This document shows, piece by piece, positions 25,536 to 34,723 of a DNA stretch of 39,047 nucleotides. Position 1 is the first letter of the stretch. Every line of letters starts with the position of its first letter. The translations under genes and the position numbers were made by a program. The stretch is from the NCBI RefSeq assembly GCF_014698795.1, contig NZ_JACJTR010000051.1, positions 1 through 39,047 on the forward strand, given 5' to 3'. The notes beneath the pieces are model-generated. The model did no database searches. It saw only the letters and a program-made list of their open reading frames with translations, and was not told the origin of the DNA. Origin of the DNA: Nostoc sp. FACHB-892 (GTDB lineage: Bacteria > Cyanobacteriota > Cyanobacteriia > Cyanobacteriales > Nostocaceae).

Positions 25536-26399
25536 ATGTTTTATCCAAAGTTTAATCGCCGCTATTTTATCCTGACAACATGGTTAGCGATCACATCTAT
25601 TTTTTTCGCCAGTTGTACACCAAAACCAAATTCATCTACGGGTCAATTAGTCAGCCAATCAACTAAGACAGCAGTACTCAAAGTCGGTTCTAGAAATTCC
25701 ACCACTGAAGATGTTTTAAAGTTTATTCAAAAAGAAATAGCCTCCAGCCACGACTTAGATTTTCAAATCGTGACTATCGCTGATTCAGTAAAAATTAACG
25801 ATGCTCTTAAAAGTGGGGAAATTGATGCTAACTTTTTCCAGCATGAACCGTTTATGAAACAAGCTGCCAAAAGACTTAGCGCGGATTTTGTCATGTTAAA
25901 TCGCAGTTATACTACCATAACTGGACTCTATTCAAAACGACTAAAGATAAAATCACTTAATGAAATTCCTGTAGGGGCGACAATTGCTATTTCTAATGAT
26001 GACAGCAATCAAGACCGCGCCTTGCAATTCCTGAAACACATCGACTTAATCAATTTAAAAGAAAAGCCAGGGGAGTATTACAGCATCAAAGATATTATTA
26101 AGTATCCCAAAAATCTCCAAATTAAGGAATTAGACAATTACGCCATTGTTAGAGCGTTAGACGATCTAGATTTAGCTGTGACATCTGCATCCTTCCTTGT
26201 GCAGGCAAAGGTATCTCTAAACCCCATTGTGTTAGACGAGATTGGCATAGCTAACAAAAATTATGCGGTGGGTTTAGCAACTGTACAATCAAAAGTAAAT
26301 GATCCCAACATCCAAAAACTAAATCAATTGGTTATCGATCCCAAATTGAAGGACTATATCAATAACTACTTCAAAGGGACGATTGCACCTGTATTTTAA
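25536..26399 (+). CDS. metQ: MetQ/NlpA-family substrate-binding lipoprotein 2
   Basis: A 287-residue lipoprotein with the signal RRYFILTTWLAITSIFFASC, lipidated at the Cys of FASC. The mature part has VLKVGSRNSTTEDVLKFIQ, GEIDANFFQHEPFMKQAAKR and ATIAISNDDSNQDRALQFL. It is a divergent second MetQ in the block, suggesting a different ligand sharing the MetNI importer. It lies 97 bases after metN and 18 bases before the DszA-type monooxygenase, so the two are probably co-transcribed. Confidence 0.85.
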   Translation: MFYPKFNRRYFILTTWLAITSIFFASCTPKPNSSTGQLVSQSTKTAVLKVGSRNSTTEDVLKFIQKEIASSHDLDFQIVTIADSVKINDALKSGEIDANFFQHEPFMKQAAKRLSADFVMLNRSYTTITGLYSKRLKIKSLNEIPVGATIAISNDDSNQDRALQFLKHIDLINLKEKPGEYYSIKDIIKYPKNLQIKELDNYAIVRALDDLDLAVTSASFLVQAKVSLNPIVLDEIGIANKNYAVGLATVQSKVNDPNIQKLNQLVIDPKLKDYINNYFKGTIAPVF

Positions 26400-26417
26400 A
26401 CTTAATACGGAGGACTG

Positions 26418-27755
26418 ATGAGCAGATCGAAGCAATTAAAACTAGGTGCTTTTATGCGCCCGGTAAGCATACATACAGGCGCTTGGCGCTATCCTGGGGC
26501 TTTGCCTGACGCTAATTTCAATTTCCCGGCACTAAAACAATTCATCCAGAAACTAGAGCAAGGCAAGTTTGACGCATTCTTCATGGCAGATCATTTAGCG
26601 GTGCTGAATATGCCAGTTAACGCTCTGAAACGCAGCCATACTGTCACATCCTTTGAACCTTTCACCCTGCTTTCAGCCCTCGCCAGTGTCACTGAACACA
26701 TCGGACTAGTAGCCACCGCTTCCACAACATACGACCAGCCTTACCACATCGCTCGCCGCTTCGCATCTCTCGACCATATTAGTGGCGGCCGCGCTGGCTG
26801 GAACATCGTCACCACAGCCAATCCAGACGCAGCACTCAACTTTGGTTTAGAAGAAGAGGTAGAGCATGATGAACGCTATCGGCGAGCTAGAGAATTTTAT
26901 GATGTTGTCACGGGTCTTTGGGATTCTTTTGCTGACGATGCGTTTATTCGGGACGTGGAAGCAGGGATTTATTTTGACCCTGCAAAGCTTCACGTTCTTA
27001 ATCATCAGGGAAAATATCTCTCGGTGCGAGGGCCATTGAACATCGCCAGACCTGTCCAAGGCTGGCCAGTAATCGTTCAGGCAGGCGCATCCGAAGCCGG
27101 ACGGCAATTAGCTGCCGAAACCGCCGAGGCTGTGTTTGCACCTGCTGGTAATCTGGAAGCTGGTAAAGCTTTATTTGCAGACATTAAGGGGCGGGCGCGG
27201 GCAATTGGCCGTGACCCAGACAGTATAAAAATCCTTCCTGGTGCTTTAGTCATCGTGGGTGAAACCGTCGCCGAAGCATATGCCAAGCGTCTTCATTTAG
27301 ATAGCCTAGTACATTATGACAGTGGGATCGCTAGCCTAAATAGTGCCCTTGGCTACGACGTTTCGGGTTTTGATCCCGATGGTCCCTTGCCAGAAATCCC
27401 ATCGACTAATGCTGGTCACTCTTCACGAGAAAGAGTAATAGCCTTAGCGCAACGTGAGAACTTGACTATTCGACAACTGGCGCAACGCATTGGCAGTTAC
27501 GGCGGACTGGCCTTCGTCGGTACGCCCCAAACGATCGCTGATGATATGGAGCAATGGCTGACTGAAGAAGGCTCTGACGGTTTCAACATCATGTTCCCTT
27601 TTCTTCCTGAAGGGCTGAATGATTTTGTGGACAAGGTTGTGCCAGAACTCCAACGGCGTGGAATCTTCCGCAAAGAGTATGAGGGCAAGACGCTGCGCGA
27701 AAATTTGGGGTTGGCGCGCCCTGCTAATCGCTTCTTCCAGCCTAGTCTGGTATAA
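26418..27755 (+). CDS. NtaA/SnaA/DszA-family FMNH2-dependent monooxygenase
   Basis: A 445-residue LLM enzyme of the NtaA/DszA group: LGAFMRPVSIHTGAWRYPGA, FFMADHLAVLN, RRFASLDHISGGRAGWNIVT, HDERYRRAREFYDVV, GWPVIVQAGASEAGRQLAA, FVGTPQTIADDMEQWL and GFNIMFPFLPEGLNDFVD. The length fits the family (about 440-460). DszA oxidises a sulfone to a sulfinate with C-S cleavage; NtaA acts on nitrilotriacetate. The neighbourhood favours a sulfur substrate. GGAGG is seven bases before the ATG. The coding sequence is richer in G+C than the lipoprotein genes around it, hinting at separate origin. It lies 1.4 kb before the DszC-like gene. Confidence 0.9.
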   Translation: MSRSKQLKLGAFMRPVSIHTGAWRYPGALPDANFNFPALKQFIQKLEQGKFDAFFMADHLAVLNMPVNALKRSHTVTSFEPFTLLSALASVTEHIGLVATASTTYDQPYHIARRFASLDHISGGRAGWNIVTTANPDAALNFGLEEEVEHDERYRRAREFYDVVTGLWDSFADDAFIRDVEAGIYFDPAKLHVLNHQGKYLSVRGPLNIARPVQGWPVIVQAGASEAGRQLAAETAEAVFAPAGNLEAGKALFADIKGRARAIGRDPDSIKILPGALVIVGETVAEAYAKRLHLDSLVHYDSGIASLNSALGYDVSGFDPDGPLPEIPSTNAGHSSRERVIALAQRENLTIRQLAQRIGSYGGLAFVGTPQTIADDMEQWLTEEGSDGFNIMFPFLPEGLNDFVDKVVPELQRRGIFRKEYEGKTLRENLGLARPANRFFQPSLV

Positions 27756-28054
27756 GCTGCGATCGCTAGCTATTACACCTAGCATTCATTTCATTTTGCC
27801 ACTTGCATCAATAGCATAGTAATCCTTGCTGCTTGATTTTTAGATTAGCTTGTGGTATATTTCGTGGAATTAAGAATCTACTTTAAAGCGGTGGATTTAC
27901 AGTAGATTTTAGTTTTTGTCAGATTAGGCAGTTTGTAAACGGACTCTAATCGCAAAATAAAAAATTTCCGCTCTCCAACTTTTACATCATTTCAAAATCA
28001 GTTCTTAGTAGTAATTAAAGCTTATATTTTAACCCCAGGAAATTGGTATACATC
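27756..28054. other. Promoter region of the third SsuA-like gene
   Basis: No gene seen. It holds operator site F, a HIP1 octamer just after the monooxygenase stop, and an AGGA at 28037-28040 before the lipoprotein start. Confidence 0.4.
27879..27904. promoter_or_regulatory. 26-bp palindromic operator, site F
   Basis: Halves TACTTTAAA and TTTACAGTA with spacer GCGGTGGA. The right half is identical to that of site E. It lies about 150 bases before the SsuA-like lipoprotein gene and may head the run 28055-33301. Confidence 0.65.
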
Positions 28055-29083
28055 ATGGTAGCAATATTTAAAAAACGTAGCTTTCTCATGATATTAGTGG
28101 CTGGAGTATTTACCCTGTCTACAAGCCTAGTTGGTTGTAGCTCACAAATTACAGAGAAAACCGCTGTTGCTTCTAGTAATATCAAGACCAAAGTATTACG
28201 GATGGGCTATCAGTCGGCTGGAGATATAGTCAAGGTTAAAGGAGTTTTAGAGAAGCGTTTAAAGCCACTTGGTATTTCTATAGAGTGGTCAAAATTTGCC
28301 GCCGGGCCGCAACTTCTAGAAGCAATGAATGTAGGAAGTGTGGATTTCGGTTCTGTTGGTGAAACTCCACCTATCTTTGCTCAAGCTTCTGGTGTTCCTT
28401 TTGTATATGTTGCTAGTACTAAACCTGGTACTGGTGAAGGGACTGCTGTTGTAGTCGATAAAGACTCTTCAATCAAGACTGTAGCCGATTTAAAAGGTAA
28501 AGGACTAGCTTTCCAAAGAGCCACAGCACAGCAGTACTTCGTTGTGAAGGTTTTAAAAGAAGCCGGACTAAAACTTAGTGATGTTAAACACATTAACCTT
28601 ACACCATTAGAAACTCGTGCAGCATTTGAACGTAAGAGTATTGAAGCCGCCGTTGTTGGCGATCCGCATTTGGCTGTATTTCAAAAAACTGCTAGGGTTC
28701 GCATTCTCCGCGATGGTAAAAACATTACTACCCAAGGAGGCTACTGGTTAGGTTCACGCACCTTTGTTAAAGAAAACCCTGAATTAGTTAAAGCTATTTT
28801 GGAAGAAATTAATAATATTGGTAAATGGGCTGAAAGCAATCCAAGAGAAGTTGCCGAACTAATCTCGCCCGAAGCAAAAATTGATGTTCCTACATTGGAA
28901 TTAGTTTCAAAGCGAAGGTTTTACACTCTCAGACCTCTGAGTGAAGAAGTTTTGTCAGGACAGCAGAAGATTGCTGACTTGTTTTATGAACAAAATTTCA
29001 TCACAAAAAAAACCAATGTTAGGGATGCGACTCTCTCTCCTGAACAGTATGCTGCTTTGACTCCAATAGATGTCAAGCCTTGA
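28055..29083 (+). CDS. SsuA-like substrate-binding lipoprotein
   Basis: A 342-residue lipoprotein (MVAIFKKRSFLMILVAG, then LVGC with Cys28). The mature part has VLRMGYQSAGDIVKVKGVLE, GSVDFGSVGETPPIFAQASG, DLKGKGLAFQRATAQQYFVV and RKSIEAAVVGDPHLAVFQK. The PxFxQA region resembles alkanesulfonate SBPs such as SsuA of E. coli (GAPPIFAQAAG), unlike the GGGG version at 22351, so a different ligand is likely. An upstream TTG (28043) is only two bases after AGGA; ATG 28055 gives a typical lipoprotein signal. It is followed by the DszC/SfnB-like gene. Confidence 0.88.
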   Translation: MVAIFKKRSFLMILVAGVFTLSTSLVGCSSQITEKTAVASSNIKTKVLRMGYQSAGDIVKVKGVLEKRLKPLGISIEWSKFAAGPQLLEAMNVGSVDFGSVGETPPIFAQASGVPFVYVASTKPGTGEGTAVVVDKDSSIKTVADLKGKGLAFQRATAQQYFVVKVLKEAGLKLSDVKHINLTPLETRAAFERKSIEAAVVGDPHLAVFQKTARVRILRDGKNITTQGGYWLGSRTFVKENPELVKAILEEINNIGKWAESNPREVAELISPEAKIDVPTLELVSKRRFYTLRPLSEEVLSGQQKIADLFYEQNFITKKTNVRDATLSPEQYAALTPIDVKP

Positions 29084-29145
29084 GTAGCAATTGCTTTACG
29101 ACTCACAAACATAGATTTTTTAGGCATATTCGGAGATAAAAACTA

Positions 29146-30384
29146 ATGATTAAGAGTCCAGAAAAACTTGCAGATACGAAAATTCAATTTTCGGCTCCTG
29201 TGAGAACAAATTCGCCAGAACTTCAGCAGCTTTTTGATTTTATTGCACTGGGGGCAAGTGAGCGCGATCGCGATCGTATCCTTCCTTATAATGTGGTTGA
29301 GTTGATCCGGCGTTCCAGGTTGGGTGCATTGCGAATTCCCGTTGCCGAAGGTGGTGGTGGTAGCACCGCACGCGAACTGTTTGAGGTCGTGATTCGCTTA
29401 GGGGATGCCGATCCAAATGTCGCTCACATTGTGCGGAATCATTTCTCTGTGACAGAGCGAATTTTGCGTTCTCAGCGCACCCAAAGGAATCGACGCTGGC
29501 TCAAAGCCGTCGTAGATGGCGCGATTATTGGACTCGCTTCGACCGAACTGGAAGTTAAGCGAGCTGGTGGTGGTCAAGTAGTGAATACAAAATTAACACC
29601 TGATGGCGATGGCTATCGTCTAAATGGGACGAAGTATTACAGTACTGGCAGCCTTTATGCAGACTTGATCTTCGTGCGTGTGCTAGTACCCGATGGCACT
29701 ACAGCGTTTATACTCATTCCTACCAACCGCGAGGGAATAGACCTTGTGGACGACTGGGACGGCTTCGGTCAAAGGCTTACAGGTACGGGAACGACAACAT
29801 TTACAAATGTCCGTGTAGAGGCGGATGAAGTAATTTTTGACACAGACACAGATAAAGACAACCTGCCATACAACATTGTCCCGCAATTATTTTTAACAGC
29901 AATCAATGCTGGCATTATTCGCAGCGTTCTACGCGATGCAACAGCCCTCGTCCGTACCCGGCCCCGGACTTTCTACCATGCTGTATCCGAGCAAGCCTCA
30001 GAAGATCCAATCTTGCAACAAACCATCGGGCAGATTGCCGCCAATGCCTTTGCTGCCGAAGTGATCGTTTTAGCAGCAGCTGATGGTCTTGATCGCCTCC
30101 CTGCTGCCCAAGCTCAGGGTGAAGAGGCAGAAACGGCTGCGGCACTGGCAACTTCTCTGAGTGCAGCAAAAGCCAAATTGATTGTCGATGATTTGGCTCT
30201 ACGTTCGGCCACTTTGCTGTTTGAAGTTGGTGGGGCTTCCACAACAAAGAAAAGCTCCAACTTTGATCGCCACTGGCGCAACGCCCGCACCTTATCCTCA
30301 CACAACCCAAATCACTTTAAGGCTCGTGCGATCGGCGACTACGAGATCAACGGTACACCATTGCCGCAACGAGGATTCTTTTAA
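29146..30384 (+). CDS. DszC/SfnB-type flavin-dependent oxygenase (acyl-CoA dehydrogenase fold)
   Basis: A 412-residue protein of the acyl-CoA dehydrogenase superfamily. Blocks are ALGASERDRDRILPYNVVEL, GALRIPVAEGGGGSTARELF, RLGDADPNVAHIVRNHFSV, GLASTELEVK, GYRLNGTKYYSTGSLYAD, DDWDGFGQRLTGTGTTTFTN and FEVGGASTTKKSSNFDRHWR followed by NARTLSSHNP. The last block is typical of the DszC/SfnB/hydroxylase branch, which uses reduced flavin and O2 rather than acyl-CoA. DszC turns thiophenes to sulfones; SfnB is linked to dimethylsulfone use. GGAG lies 11 bases before the ATG. An N-terminal fragment of a paralogue remains at 6655-6897. G+C is higher than in the lipoprotein genes. Confidence 0.88.
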   Translation: MIKSPEKLADTKIQFSAPVRTNSPELQQLFDFIALGASERDRDRILPYNVVELIRRSRLGALRIPVAEGGGGSTARELFEVVIRLGDADPNVAHIVRNHFSVTERILRSQRTQRNRRWLKAVVDGAIIGLASTELEVKRAGGGQVVNTKLTPDGDGYRLNGTKYYSTGSLYADLIFVRVLVPDGTTAFILIPTNREGIDLVDDWDGFGQRLTGTGTTTFTNVRVEADEVIFDTDTDKDNLPYNIVPQLFLTAINAGIIRSVLRDATALVRTRPRTFYHAVSEQASEDPILQQTIGQIAANAFAAEVIVLAAADGLDRLPAAQAQGEEAETAAALATSLSAAKAKLIVDDLALRSATLLFEVGGASTTKKSSNFDRHWRNARTLSSHNPNHFKARAIGDYEINGTPLPQRGFF

Positions 30385-30486
30385 TTTTGTTCAGATCCCT
30401 GACTTCTAACCTACGGAAAACCATTTTATGAGTATTTATTTAGAAGTCGGGGATCTCGCAGCCAACCGAAACCGTTGAGAGGAACT

Positions 30487-31677
30487 ATGAGTGCAATTGA
30501 TACTACTTTTTTGAGAGCAAGTAAAGAGGCGATCGCCTCTCCAACAAACTATCCCCAAAGCCCATTATCCCAAGCTCTCCGGCAGCCAGTACTGCTAGGA
30601 TTATTCTTACCGATTCATCACGGTGGTTGGAGTTCTTCTACCCTACCACGCACTACAGACTGGTCATTTGATTACAATGCCAAATTGACTCAAAAGGCTG
30701 AGGAATTAGGTTTTGACCTGGTTTTCGGCTATTCTACATGGCAGCCGAAGGGCGGACAGGGACCAACTCGGACAGAAGCAGGTTTAGATGCCTTCATTGC
30801 TACTGCTTCCCTTGCTGGTATTACCTCACGCATTCTATTAATCTCAACAATTCATGTTCTCTACGGGCCTTGGCATCCCATCCATCTGGCTAAATTTGGT
30901 GCGACACTCGACCACATTTCTAAAGGTCGCTGGGGAATTAATGTTGTCACTGGACACAGGGCTTATGAGCATGAACTGTTCGGCTGGAGCCAAATCGAAC
31001 ACGATCGCCGCTATGAACTCGCTGATGAATTTGTCACCATCCTCAAACGACTCTGGTCGGAAACAGAGAGTTTTTCCTACAAAAGTCAGAGTTCTTGGCA
31101 GTTTAAGGATGCTTACATCAGCCCCCGACCGCTTTATGGTCGCCCCATCCTAGTTAACGCCACCGGTTCGGATGCTGGCATCGAGTTTGCGGGTCGCCAT
31201 TCTGATATCGTATTTATTACTAGTCCGGCTGGCGGTGATATAGAAAGCGCCTTGTCATCGTTACCCGCCCATACAGCCCGTGTCAAACAATCAGCGATCG
31301 CTAATGGTAGACAAGTCCGCACTCTCCTAAATCCGCTTATTGTCGTGCGGGAAACTGAAAAAGAGGCAGAAGAATATGCTCAAGCGATAATCGACCATGC
31401 CGATTATGAGTCAATTGCTGGACGTTCTGGCGTTAGCAGCGATGCACACGCCTGGAGGGGGCATAAGAAGGGAAATCTGCGTCATGATGTTGGCAGTGCG
31501 ATCGGTGGTAATGTGCAGCTAATCGGTTCACCCGAACAAATTACCGAACAACTTTTGCAACTGAATAAAGCTGGTGTCGATGGGTTCCAGCTTGCGTTCT
31601 ACGATTTCGAGCCTGATCTAGATTTCTTCGGTAAGCGTGTTTTACCACTACTGAAACAGGCAGGGCTGAGACTTTAA
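30487..31677 (+). CDS. LLM-class monooxygenase (SfnG/SsuD-like)
   Basis: A 396-residue flavin-dependent monooxygenase with a polar leader of about 35 residues, then PVLLGLFLPIHHGGWSSS, KAEELGFDLVFGYSTWQ, ATLDHISKGRWGINVVTG, HDRRYELADEFVTIL, GRPILVNATGSDAGIEFAGR and LIGSPEQITEQLLQLNKAGV. It is not close to copies 1-3 and represents another subfamily near SfnG. The predicted reaction is C-S oxygenation with FMNH2. AGAGGA is three bases before ATG 30487; the TTG four codons earlier overlaps that site and is rejected. It sits between the DszC-like gene and metI. Confidence 0.88.
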   Translation: MSAIDTTFLRASKEAIASPTNYPQSPLSQALRQPVLLGLFLPIHHGGWSSSTLPRTTDWSFDYNAKLTQKAEELGFDLVFGYSTWQPKGGQGPTRTEAGLDAFIATASLAGITSRILLISTIHVLYGPWHPIHLAKFGATLDHISKGRWGINVVTGHRAYEHELFGWSQIEHDRRYELADEFVTILKRLWSETESFSYKSQSSWQFKDAYISPRPLYGRPILVNATGSDAGIEFAGRHSDIVFITSPAGGDIESALSSLPAHTARVKQSAIANGRQVRTLLNPLIVVRETEKEAEEYAQAIIDHADYESIAGRSGVSSDAHAWRGHKKGNLRHDVGSAIGGNVQLIGSPEQITEQLLQLNKAGVDGFQLAFYDFEPDLDFFGKRVLPLLKQAGLRL

Positions 31678-31730
31678 CAGTTATCAGTTACCAGTAGAAA
31701 ACTTTGATAACTGATTTAAGAGGTGCATCC

Positions 31731-32387
31731 ATGCAAGGACAAGAATTACTCCAAAGCTTGTTGCTAGCCACTAGTGAAACTTTTTACATGGTGGGTATAT
31801 CTACCCTGGTTGCAATAGTATTAGGCTTACCTTTGGGCTTGTTGCTGGTGATGACAGGCCCCGGAAACTTGCTAGATTTTCCCCAAGTGCATAAAGTGCT
31901 GGGTGCGATCGTCAATACTGGACGCTCATTTCCTTTTATTATTTTGCTTGTCGTTTTAACACCACTCACCCGCCTAATTGTCGGCACTTCCATCGGTAGC
32001 ACTGCTGCTTTAGTTCCCCTAACTCTCGCCGCCATTCCATTTTTTGGTCGTATCGCTGAAACTAGCATTTTAGAAGTTGATAAGGGACTAATAGAAGCTG
32101 CCCAAGCAATGGGGTGCAATTATTGGCAAATCGTTCTCAAAGTCTTAATTCCCGAAGCTTTGCCTTCACTAATATTAGGTATGACGATTCTAATTGTGAG
32201 TTTACTTAACTCTTCCGCGATGGCTGGGGCTGTGGGTGGGGGTGGATTAGGTAATTTGGCAATTCAATATGGTTACCAACGCTTCGATGTAGGGGTGATG
32301 TTTTCTACCATTGTGGTTTTGATTGCACTAGTACAAATTATTCAATTTATTGGTGATTTAATTGCACAGCGGATGAGAAAACGCTGA
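31731..32387 (+). CDS. metI: MetI, permease subunit of a methionine-type ABC importer
   Basis: A 218-residue membrane protein with about five helices, the standard MetI length. The coupling loop that contacts MetN is EAAQAMGCNYWQIVLKVLIP, and the landmark GAVGGGGLGNLAIQYGYQRF precedes the last helix. It imports methionine or related compounds with MetN (24462) and MetQ proteins. AGAGG lies seven bases before ATG 31731; an upstream TTG at 31704 would add nine hydrophilic residues and lacks a site. It precedes the third MetQ gene. Confidence 0.92.
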   Translation: MQGQELLQSLLLATSETFYMVGISTLVAIVLGLPLGLLLVMTGPGNLLDFPQVHKVLGAIVNTGRSFPFIILLVVLTPLTRLIVGTSIGSTAALVPLTLAAIPFFGRIAETSILEVDKGLIEAAQAMGCNYWQIVLKVLIPEALPSLILGMTILIVSLLNSSAMAGAVGGGGLGNLAIQYGYQRFDVGVMFSTIVVLIALVQIIQFIGDLIAQRMRKR

Positions 32388-32455
32388 ATGAAAGCAAGAA
32401 GGCAGAAGAGCAATATTTTACTCAACATTTACAATTTACACTAATTATAAATCTT

Positions 32456-33301
32456 ATGAATAGACGCAGATTTCTCTTAACAGCTTTAGGTTCCCTGACT
32501 GTCTCTTCAATCTTTGCTAGTTGTAGTCAACAATCTACTCAAAACTTTACTAATACGCAAATAATTAGCCAAAAAGAGCAAAAAGAAGTAATTAAAGTTG
32601 GGGTGACTGGTATACTCTCTCAGGATATTTTGAAATTTGTGAATAACAATATAGCAGCAAAAGAAGGCTTGGAGATTCAAGTTGTTACCTTTAATGACTG
32701 GATACAACCCAACACAGCTTTGAGAGATAAGGTTATTGATGCTAATTTCTTTCAGCACAGGCCTTTCATGAATAATGCTAGTAAAGAACTAAATCTAAAT
32801 TTAGTAGCATTGAATACAGTTTATTTAAACACACTTGGTCTTTTTTCTAAAAAGTTCAAATCAGTAAGCGAAATTCCCCAAAATGCAACTGTGACAGTTG
32901 CTAATGATGTCATCAATAACGACCGAGGATTACGGTTATTAGCAACTAACGGTTTAATTAAATTAAAAGAAAATACTAAACAATTCGTGACCCAAAGAGA
33001 TATTGCTGCTAACCCGAAAAACTTGAAAATCAAGGAAGTAGAAGGTGTACAAGTTGTCCGAGCTATTAATGATGTAGATTTCATAGTATCTTCTGCTCAA
33101 ACGGTTGCACTTGCAGGGATAGAACCTAATTCTATGGGTGAAGAAACAGCTAAAGACAAGAAATACGCTCTTGCATTAGTTACATTACAAGGTCGAGAAA
33201 ATGAACCAAAGATTCAAAAGTTAAACAAACTACTCATCCATCCAGATGTCAAGAATTTTATAGATAAAGAATACAAAGGAAGGATCATACCAGTTTTTTA
33301 G
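32456..33301 (+). CDS. metQ: MetQ/NlpA-family substrate-binding lipoprotein 3
   Basis: A 281-residue lipoprotein: MNRRRFLLTALGSLTVSSIF, then ASC with the lipidated Cys near position 23. The mature part has EVIKVGVTGILSQDILKFVN, NTALRDKVIDANFFQHRPFM and ATVTVANDVINNDRGLRLLA. It is closest to MetQ 1 at 23514 (NTALKDRVIDANYFQH). It follows metI by 68 bases, so metI-metQ form a unit complementary to metQ-metN upstream. The RRRF opening resembles a twin-arginine start but the Cys lipobox decides for a lipoprotein. Confidence 0.87.
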   Translation: MNRRRFLLTALGSLTVSSIFASCSQQSTQNFTNTQIISQKEQKEVIKVGVTGILSQDILKFVNNNIAAKEGLEIQVVTFNDWIQPNTALRDKVIDANFFQHRPFMNNASKELNLNLVALNTVYLNTLGLFSKKFKSVSEIPQNATVTVANDVINNDRGLRLLATNGLIKLKENTKQFVTQRDIAANPKNLKIKEVEGVQVVRAINDVDFIVSSAQTVALAGIEPNSMGEETAKDKKYALALVTLQGRENEPKIQKLNKLLIHPDVKNFIDKEYKGRIIPVF

Positions 33302-33488
33302 AGCTTGTCGCTCAAATTAAATATTTTTTTTGATATTTGTGTCTATGGTCTTTTTACAGTTTATTTTCTCACTACTTGAGTGTAGATTCACATACAAACA
33401 CCTGCACTAAATCCTCATAGTCAAAAATAAAGAAATATTGATTGGATTTGAACAGCCCATCAAAAGGTGGTATCTTGTTTATTAATAC

Positions 33489-33514
33489 TACGATAAATTA
33501 ATCGATTTACAGTA
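33489..33514. promoter_or_regulatory. 26-bp palindromic operator, site E
   Basis: Halves TACGATAAA and TTTACAGTA with spacer TTAATCGA. It lies 66 bases before the GTG start of the SsuA-like gene at 33580 and may control the run to 37266. Confidence 0.7.
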
Positions 33515-33579
33515 TTTACTCGTTATCATCATAGATATGGCTGCTTAAACTCCTAAAAATTGATATCAAGGAGTCAATT

Positions 33580-34653
33580 GTGGTGAATTCTTTCAAAGAA
33601 CATCGCTTTCAGTACAAACAAAAATGTTCTGCCAGTAAGAACATTGCGATCGCAATATCTTTTCTTGCTTTGATAGCTTCTAGTTGCAGTCAACAAACAG
33701 CTATCAATGCCATAGCTAACTCAGATTCCTCCTCAAACACTGTTACTACCAAAACTACAGACAAAAGTAATGTGATTCGCTTGGGCTACCAAAAAGGCGG
33801 GATTATTCCCATCGCACGTCAACGAGGTGAGTTAGAGCGTCAGTTAGCCACGCAAAATATTAAAGTTGAATGGAGTGGGCCATTTGACCGTTGCGCTACG
33901 CTTTTAAGTTCTCTCAATGGTAATCGAGTGGATATTGGCGGCTGTGGTGATATTCCTTCTATTTCTGGAATTGCTGCCGGACAACCTCTTTGTATTGGCT
34001 CTGTGCAGCGTCCTAGCCCAGATTCTTTGAGTAGTGCCATTTTAGTTCGTGGTGATTCTCCGATTCGTAAACCGACTGATTTAGTAGGTAAAAAAGTTGC
34101 AGTTAATCAAGGTGGTGCGGGCGAATATCTGTTATTAAAAGTTTTGGAAAAAGAAAATATTCCTTCATATAAAGTCCAGCGAGTTTACTTATCACCGAAT
34201 GATGCTGCACCTGCTCTATATCAAGGTTCTGTTGATGCGTGGGCAGTTTGGGAACCTTATATTTCCATTGCCCAATTAGAGCATCAGGCACGGAGAATTA
34301 CTACTACACACCCTGCTCCTACCTACGGCATTATGGTTGTTCGTGGTGATGCAGCTAAAGAAAATCCTGTAGCCGTGAAAGCTGCTCTTACTGCTTTGAG
34401 TGAGGATGGTGAATGGTTAAATCAACATACTAATGCTGCATCAGATTTTTTAGTTAAAGAATTAAAAGTTTCTGATGCGGTAGCCAAGCAGGTGACGAAA
34501 AATCGAGGGCCAGAGTCTTACGTATTTACTAATAGTGAAGATATCGCCAAGCTTCAGAAAACAGCTGATTGGTTACTAGAGCAAAAAATTATTCCGCAAC
34601 GAGTAGACATTGCTACAGCAGTATGTCCGTTAGAAACTACCGCCGCTAGGTAG
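33580..34653 (+). CDS. SsuA/TauA-like substrate-binding lipoprotein
   Basis: A 357-residue lipoprotein with a hydrophobic segment at about 21-33 ending in IASSC (Cys36). The mature part has VIRLGYQKGGIIPIARQRGE, RVDIGGCGDIPSISGIAAGQ, LVGKKVAVNQGGAGEYLLLK and GSVDAWAVWEPYISIAQLE. The ligand-pocket motif GGCGDIP differs from the other three SsuA-like proteins. The start is GTG 33580: AAGGAG lies six bases before it, and the sequence AAGGAGTCA also precedes the SsuA-like gene at 2220. Operator site E is 66 bases upstream. The LLM monooxygenase follows after 70 bases. Confidence 0.87.
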   Translation: MVNSFKEHRFQYKQKCSASKNIAIAISFLALIASSCSQQTAINAIANSDSSSNTVTTKTTDKSNVIRLGYQKGGIIPIARQRGELERQLATQNIKVEWSGPFDRCATLLSSLNGNRVDIGGCGDIPSISGIAAGQPLCIGSVQRPSPDSLSSAILVRGDSPIRKPTDLVGKKVAVNQGGAGEYLLLKVLEKENIPSYKVQRVYLSPNDAAPALYQGSVDAWAVWEPYISIAQLEHQARRITTTHPAPTYGIMVVRGDAAKENPVAVKAALTALSEDGEWLNQHTNAASDFLVKELKVSDAVAKQVTKNRGPESYVFTNSEDIAKLQKTADWLLEQKIIPQRVDIATAVCPLETTAAR

Positions 34654-34723
34654 GAAAGATGAAAAGAGGCACAGAATAACTGCCACTAAAAACTTAAATA
34701 ACAAAGATTTGGAGCAAAATTAT

